From assembly GCF_000702265.1 (NCBI RefSeq), contig NZ_KL370881.1, forward strand, positions 20,684 through 84,683: DNA of 64,000 bases, read 5' to 3'. The DNA is from Butyrivibrio sp. NC2002 (GTDB lineage: Bacteria; Bacillota; Clostridia; Lachnospirales; Lachnospiraceae). Position numbers and translations under genes: made by a program. Positions 61,203 to 64,000 of the stretch are shown here, one piece after another (position 1 is the stretch's first letter; every line of letters starts with the position of its first letter). The notes under the pieces were generated by a model that was not told the DNA's origin, ran no database searches, and worked only from the letters and a program-made list of their open reading frames with translations.

Positions 61203-62792
61203 ATGGCACAGATAAATGTTACAGGCCTTACTTTTGGATATGAAGGCAGTTTTGATAATGTTTTTGAAAACGTTTCTTTCATGGTGGATACCAACTGGAA
61301 GCTTGGATTTATCGGAAGAAACGGAAAAGGAAAAACCACCTTTTTAAATCTACTGATGGGAAAATATGAGTATCAGGGAAGTATATCTTCTAATGTGTAT
61401 TTTGACTATTTTCCCTACGAAGTATCGGAAAATGAACTTGAAAAGACAGCGGACGAACTTATGGAAAAATGGAAGAGCGGCGTTGAAAGCTGGAGAGTAA
61501 TGTGCGAACTTCCAAAGCTATCGGTGGATGCTGAGCTTTTATACAGACCATTTAAAACCCTTAGTTATGGCGAGAGAACCAAGATCATGCTGGCGGTGCT
61601 GTTTTCAGGAGACAATGACTTTCTGCTAATAGATGAACCCACAAACCATCTGGATATGGAGGCGAGGGATATTGCAAAGGCATATCTGTCAGAGAAAAAA
61701 GGCTTCATTTTGGTCTCTCATGACCGCGACTTACTTGATGCCTGCACAGATCATGTACTTGTGCTAAACAGAGCCACCATAGAAGTTCAAAGCGGCAATT
61801 TTTCAAGCTGGTGGGAAAATAAGGAGAAACAGGATGCTTTTGCCAGATCTGAAAATGAAAAGCATCTAAAAGAAATTGGCAAGCTTAAGGCAGCAGCAGA
61901 CAGAACTGCAAGATGGGCTGAGAAAAGCGAGAACAGCAAAATAGGATTTGATCCCATAAAAGAAAATGACAGATCAATATCCACGAGATCCTTCATAGGT
62001 GCGAAAACCAAGAAAATGCAGTCGAGGGTAAAGTCCTTTGAAGACAGAATGAACAGAGAAATTGAGGAAAAGGAAGGACTTCTTCAGGATATAGAGGAAA
62101 CTATTGATTTAAAGATCATGCCACTTAAGCATCATAAGGAAAGACTTATAGAATGCAGGGACTTATCACTGAGATATCTCGACGGCAACGAAAATGTAAT
62201 AGAGAATCTGACATTTGAAGTACGTCAGGGAGAAAGAGTATTTCTCACAGGAGCCAACGGCAGTGGAAAATCCAGCCTGATAAAGGCGATACTTGCTAAG
62301 AATATGGGTCCCTCAAACAGCGTAGTTTCTGATGGAGTAGTTGGCAGAATAGACGTTAATACAAATGCATTAGGCGAAAATATAGGAAATATGGAACTCT
62401 TTGGCGAATTACATGTTGCCGCAGGCCTTAAGATATCTTATATCAACCAGGATACATCACATTTAAAGGGGAGCCTGTCTGATCATGCAAGGAGAAATGA
62501 CCTGGACTATAGCCTTCTTTTGTCAATCCTAAGGCAGCTTGACATGAACAGAGAACAGTTTGCTAAGAATATGGAGGATTTTTCAGAAGGACAGAAGAAA
62601 AAAGTCCTCATTGCATCCAGTCTGTTGACACCTGCTCATCTTTATATCTGGGACGAACCGCTAAATTATATTGATGTATTTTCGAGAATGCAGATAGAGA
62701 GGCTCATTGAGAAGTACGCTCCCACAATGCTTTTAGTGGAGCATGATGTGAGATTCAGAGAAAAACTTTCATCAAAAGAAATTTGTCTATGA
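61203..62792 (+). CDS. ABC-F family ATPase (ribosome-protection type)
   Basis: 529 residues from ATG 61203, GGAGGAAGGAG just upstream; in-frame starts further up are not needed. Two ATPase domains: Walker A GRNGKGKTT and GANGSGKSS, signatures LSYGERTKIML and FSEGQKKKVLI, Walker B LLIDEPTNHLD and a variant LYIWDEPLNYID. The interdomain linker is short to medium, as in Lsa/Vga-like proteins that displace antibiotics from the ribosome. The upstream leader suggests induced expression. Confidence 0.87.
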   Translation: MAQINVTGLTFGYEGSFDNVFENVSFMVDTNWKLGFIGRNGKGKTTFLNLLMGKYEYQGSISSNVYFDYFPYEVSENELEKTADELMEKWKSGVESWRVMCELPKLSVDAELLYRPFKTLSYGERTKIMLAVLFSGDNDFLLIDEPTNHLDMEARDIAKAYLSEKKGFILVSHDRDLLDACTDHVLVLNRATIEVQSGNFSSWWENKEKQDAFARSENEKHLKEIGKLKAAADRTARWAEKSENSKIGFDPIKENDRSISTRSFIGAKTKKMQSRVKSFEDRMNREIEEKEGLLQDIEETIDLKIMPLKHHKERLIECRDLSLRYLDGNENVIENLTFEVRQGERVFLTGANGSGKSSLIKAILAKNMGPSNSVVSDGVVGRIDVNTNALGENIGNMELFGELHVAAGLKISYINQDTSHLKGSLSDHARRNDLDYSLLLSILRQLDMNREQFAKNMEDFSEGQKKKVLIASSLLTPAHLYIWDEPLNYIDVFSRMQIERLIEKYAPTMLLVEHDVRFREKLSSKEICL

Positions 62793-62831
62793 GATGGCAG
62801 AGCATCCATAGTCACTTTATGTAGATGACTT

Positions 62832-62895
62832 CTTAAGTGTATGATGATATGATGATGTTTGCTGTGCAAAAAGCATCATCATATTCACACTTAAG
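62832..62895 (+). terminator. long hairpin between ABC-F and YitT genes
   Basis: CTTAAGTGT..ATGATG repeats (62832-62857) pair with CATCATCATAT..ACACTTAAG (62874-62895), a stem of about 20 bp with small bulges. GGTTTTTAT follows. It can terminate the ABC-F transcript and also sits beside the AGAGG ribosome site of the next gene. Confidence 0.65.
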
Positions 62896-62906
62896 AGGTT
62901 TTTATA

Positions 62907-63767
62907 ATGAAAAAAGTTTCACTTATAAAAGAAATAATAATTCTGACACTGGCTACTACTATAATCGGGGCATCAGTCTTCTTTTTTCTTATGCCAAGCC
63001 ATGCATCAGTCAGCAGCATATCCGGCTTGTCCATTGTTCTTACTAATTTTATTCCGCTGCCGGTTTCGGCCATAACAATGATACTCAACGTATTTTTGCT
63101 GATAATAGGCTTTATTACCTGCGGTGCGGAGTTTGGGTATAAGACCGTATACACTTCCGTTTTGCTGCCTGTTGTGATCGGCATATTTGAAAAAATCTTC
63201 CCGGATTTTAAATCCTTCACAGGAGATGCTACGCTTGATGTTTTGTGTTACATATTCTTTGTGAGCATAGGTATCGCAATTCTTTTTAACAGAAATGCCT
63301 CCTCCGGTGGCCTTGATATTGTGGCAAAAATCATTAACAAATATCTGAGAGTTGACCTGGGAAAAGCAATGTCGGCAGCAGGCATGTGTGTTGCTGCTTC
63401 TTCAATACTTGTGTACGATTCCAAGACCCTGATACTGAGTATTTTAGGGACATATTTTAATGGAATGATACTGGATCACTTCATTTTTGACCAGAAGCTT
63501 AAAAGAAGAGTCTGCATAGTTTCACCTTTTGAAAAAGAGATACGCAGCTTCATCTTGAACGAGCTTCACAGCGGGGCAAGTATTTACAAGGCTATTGGCG
63601 CCTATCGCATGCAGGAGCACAACGAGATCATTACTATAGTAGATAAAAGTGAATTTCAAAAGCTGATGGCTTTTATTGATAAGGTGGATCCGCAGGCTTT
63701 TGTCACTGTATATAAAGTCAGCGAGATGCAGTACAGATCCAAATCCATGCCGGAGAGGATCTTCTGA
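62907..63767 (+). CDS. YitT family membrane protein with DUF2179 domain
   Basis: 286 residues. Five to six membrane helices up to about residue 190 (EIIILTLATTIIGASVFFFL; GLSIVLTNFI; NASSGGLDIVAKIINKYL), then a cytoplasmic DUF2179 domain (SGASIYKAIGAYRMQEHNEI, TIVDKSEFQKLMAFIDKVDP). Function in the family is unknown; some members are tied to transport or osmotic responses. Confidence 0.85.
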   Translation: MKKVSLIKEIIILTLATTIIGASVFFFLMPSHASVSSISGLSIVLTNFIPLPVSAITMILNVFLLIIGFITCGAEFGYKTVYTSVLLPVVIGIFEKIFPDFKSFTGDATLDVLCYIFFVSIGIAILFNRNASSGGLDIVAKIINKYLRVDLGKAMSAAGMCVAASSILVYDSKTLILSILGTYFNGMILDHFIFDQKLKRRVCIVSPFEKEIRSFILNELHSGASIYKAIGAYRMQEHNEIITIVDKSEFQKLMAFIDKVDPQAFVTVYKVSEMQYRSKSMPERIF

Positions 63768-63784
63768 TTCACAAATGAGCCGAT

Positions 63785-63832
63785 TTGTTACGTCTCCGCT
63801 GCCTCTGCTATAATAGAGGCGGAGGGCGGAGA
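63785..63832 (+). promoter_or_regulatory. promoter with nested inverted repeats at the right edge
   Basis: TTGTTA (63785-63790), 18-base spacer, TATAAT (63809-63814). The -10 box lies in the loop of TCTCCGC/GCGGAGA (63793-63832) and GCCTCT/AGAGGC (63801-63820), so the symmetry is a DNA palindrome, suggesting an operator. Confidence 0.65.
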
Positions 63833-63867
63833 TGGTGAATATAACAAGTGTAGACCGTTGGCTCTAA
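63832..63867 (+). CDS. 11-codon leader ORF
   Basis: ATG at 63832, six bases after GGAGG (63821-63825), reads MVNITSVDRWL and stops at TAA. Strong ribosome site and position directly after a promoter and before terminator-like repeats make it a leader-peptide candidate. Confidence 0.4.
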   Translation: MVNITSVDRWL

Positions 63868-63880
63868 CGTTGCGGAGCGG

Positions 63881-64000
63881 CAAAAGCCCCAAGTTGCCAT
63901 GAAAACAGGGGGACTTGTTGCTTTTTCGCTTTCAGCGCAAACATCCCAGGGAGCGAAAAGCCCCAAGTTGCCACGAAAACAAGGGGACTTGTTGCTTTTT
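63881..64000 (+). repeat. tandem terminator-like repeat, period 74 bp, runs off the window
   Basis: Copy 1 at 63882-63926 and copy 2 at 63956-64000 share AAAAGCCCCAAGTTGCCA then GAAAACA.GGGGACTTG and TTGCTTTTT, with two or three differences. AAAAGC pairs with GCTTTT, and CAAGT with ACTTG; CCCC can also pair with GGGG in a crossed, pseudoknot-like way. More copies may lie beyond 64000. Confidence 0.75.

Noticed and set aside
63785..64000. tmRNA, SRP RNA, 6S RNA or tRNA at the right edge
   Set aside because: No T-loop, no tRNA-like ends and no known conserved core was found; only a promoter, a short ORF and repeated hairpins are visible.
1..64000. CRISPR arrays, insertion sequences with transposase, phage genes
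   Set aside because: No regularly spaced repeats of CRISPR type, no transposase or integrase and no phage structural gene was recognised anywhere in the window.

Overview
The window reads as a low-GC Gram-positive chromosome, most likely a Lachnospiraceae member such as a Butyrivibrio or Pseudobutyrivibrio relative. This is inferred from the Firmicutes-type spc/alpha gene order with adk-map-infA inside it, a zinc-type S14, a long L17, orphan ecfA1-ecfA2-ecfT next to truA-rplM-rpsI, AGGAGG-like ribosome sites and TTGACA/TATAAT promoters. No rRNA, tRNA or CRISPR array was seen.

Region 1 (1-15.6 kb) is core genome. It runs from partial rplE through rpsN, rpsH, rplF, rplR, rpsE, rpmD, rplO, secY, adk, map, infA, rpmJ, rpsM, rpsK, rpsD, rpoA and rplQ to a strong terminator. 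A convergent M15 peptidase gene follows, then the energising module of an ECF vitamin transporter, truA, and rplM-rpsI. Several spacers fold into hairpins that look like ribosomal-protein leaders.

Region 2 (15.6-33.9 kb) is an accessory island of mostly plus-strand, one-gene units: GNAT acetyltransferases, Nudix hydrolases, an adenosine deaminase-like protein, histidine phosphatases, MarR and TetR regulators, a nucleotidyltransferase/HTH pair, an S66 peptidase, an S41-like lipoprotein, a shortened PrsW-like protein and an HD-GYP protein. Terminator-plus-REP-like elements and a short TTCCAGT linker element recur at gene ends, and gene fragments are frequent.

Region 3 (33.9-38.7 kb) is a signalling locus: a REC-GGDEF response regulator, divergent from an Hpt protein and a 968-residue amino-acid-permease/histidine-kinase/receiver fusion. 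Together they can form a transporter-coupled phosphorelay feeding c-di-GMP synthesis.

Region 4 (38.9-55.9 kb) mixes housekeeping-like genes (MFS exporters, XRE-TPR regulator, YjbR-MGMT fusion, Fe-S protein, lactate dehydrogenase, MATE) with heavy gene decay, a MazEF pair, a MarR/ArsN-like GNAT pair and an XRE-MntA/HepT toxin-antitoxin operon with three identical-type operators.

Region 5 (56-64 kb) holds a MarR-controlled pair of radical SAM proteins (the mobile-pair type), an MBL-fold protein, an alpha/beta hydrolase, a membrane protein/LuxR pair, an ABC-F protein behind a possible attenuator, and a YitT-like membrane protein. At the right edge lie a promoter, an 11-codon leader ORF and tandem 74-bp terminator-like repeats that run off the window.
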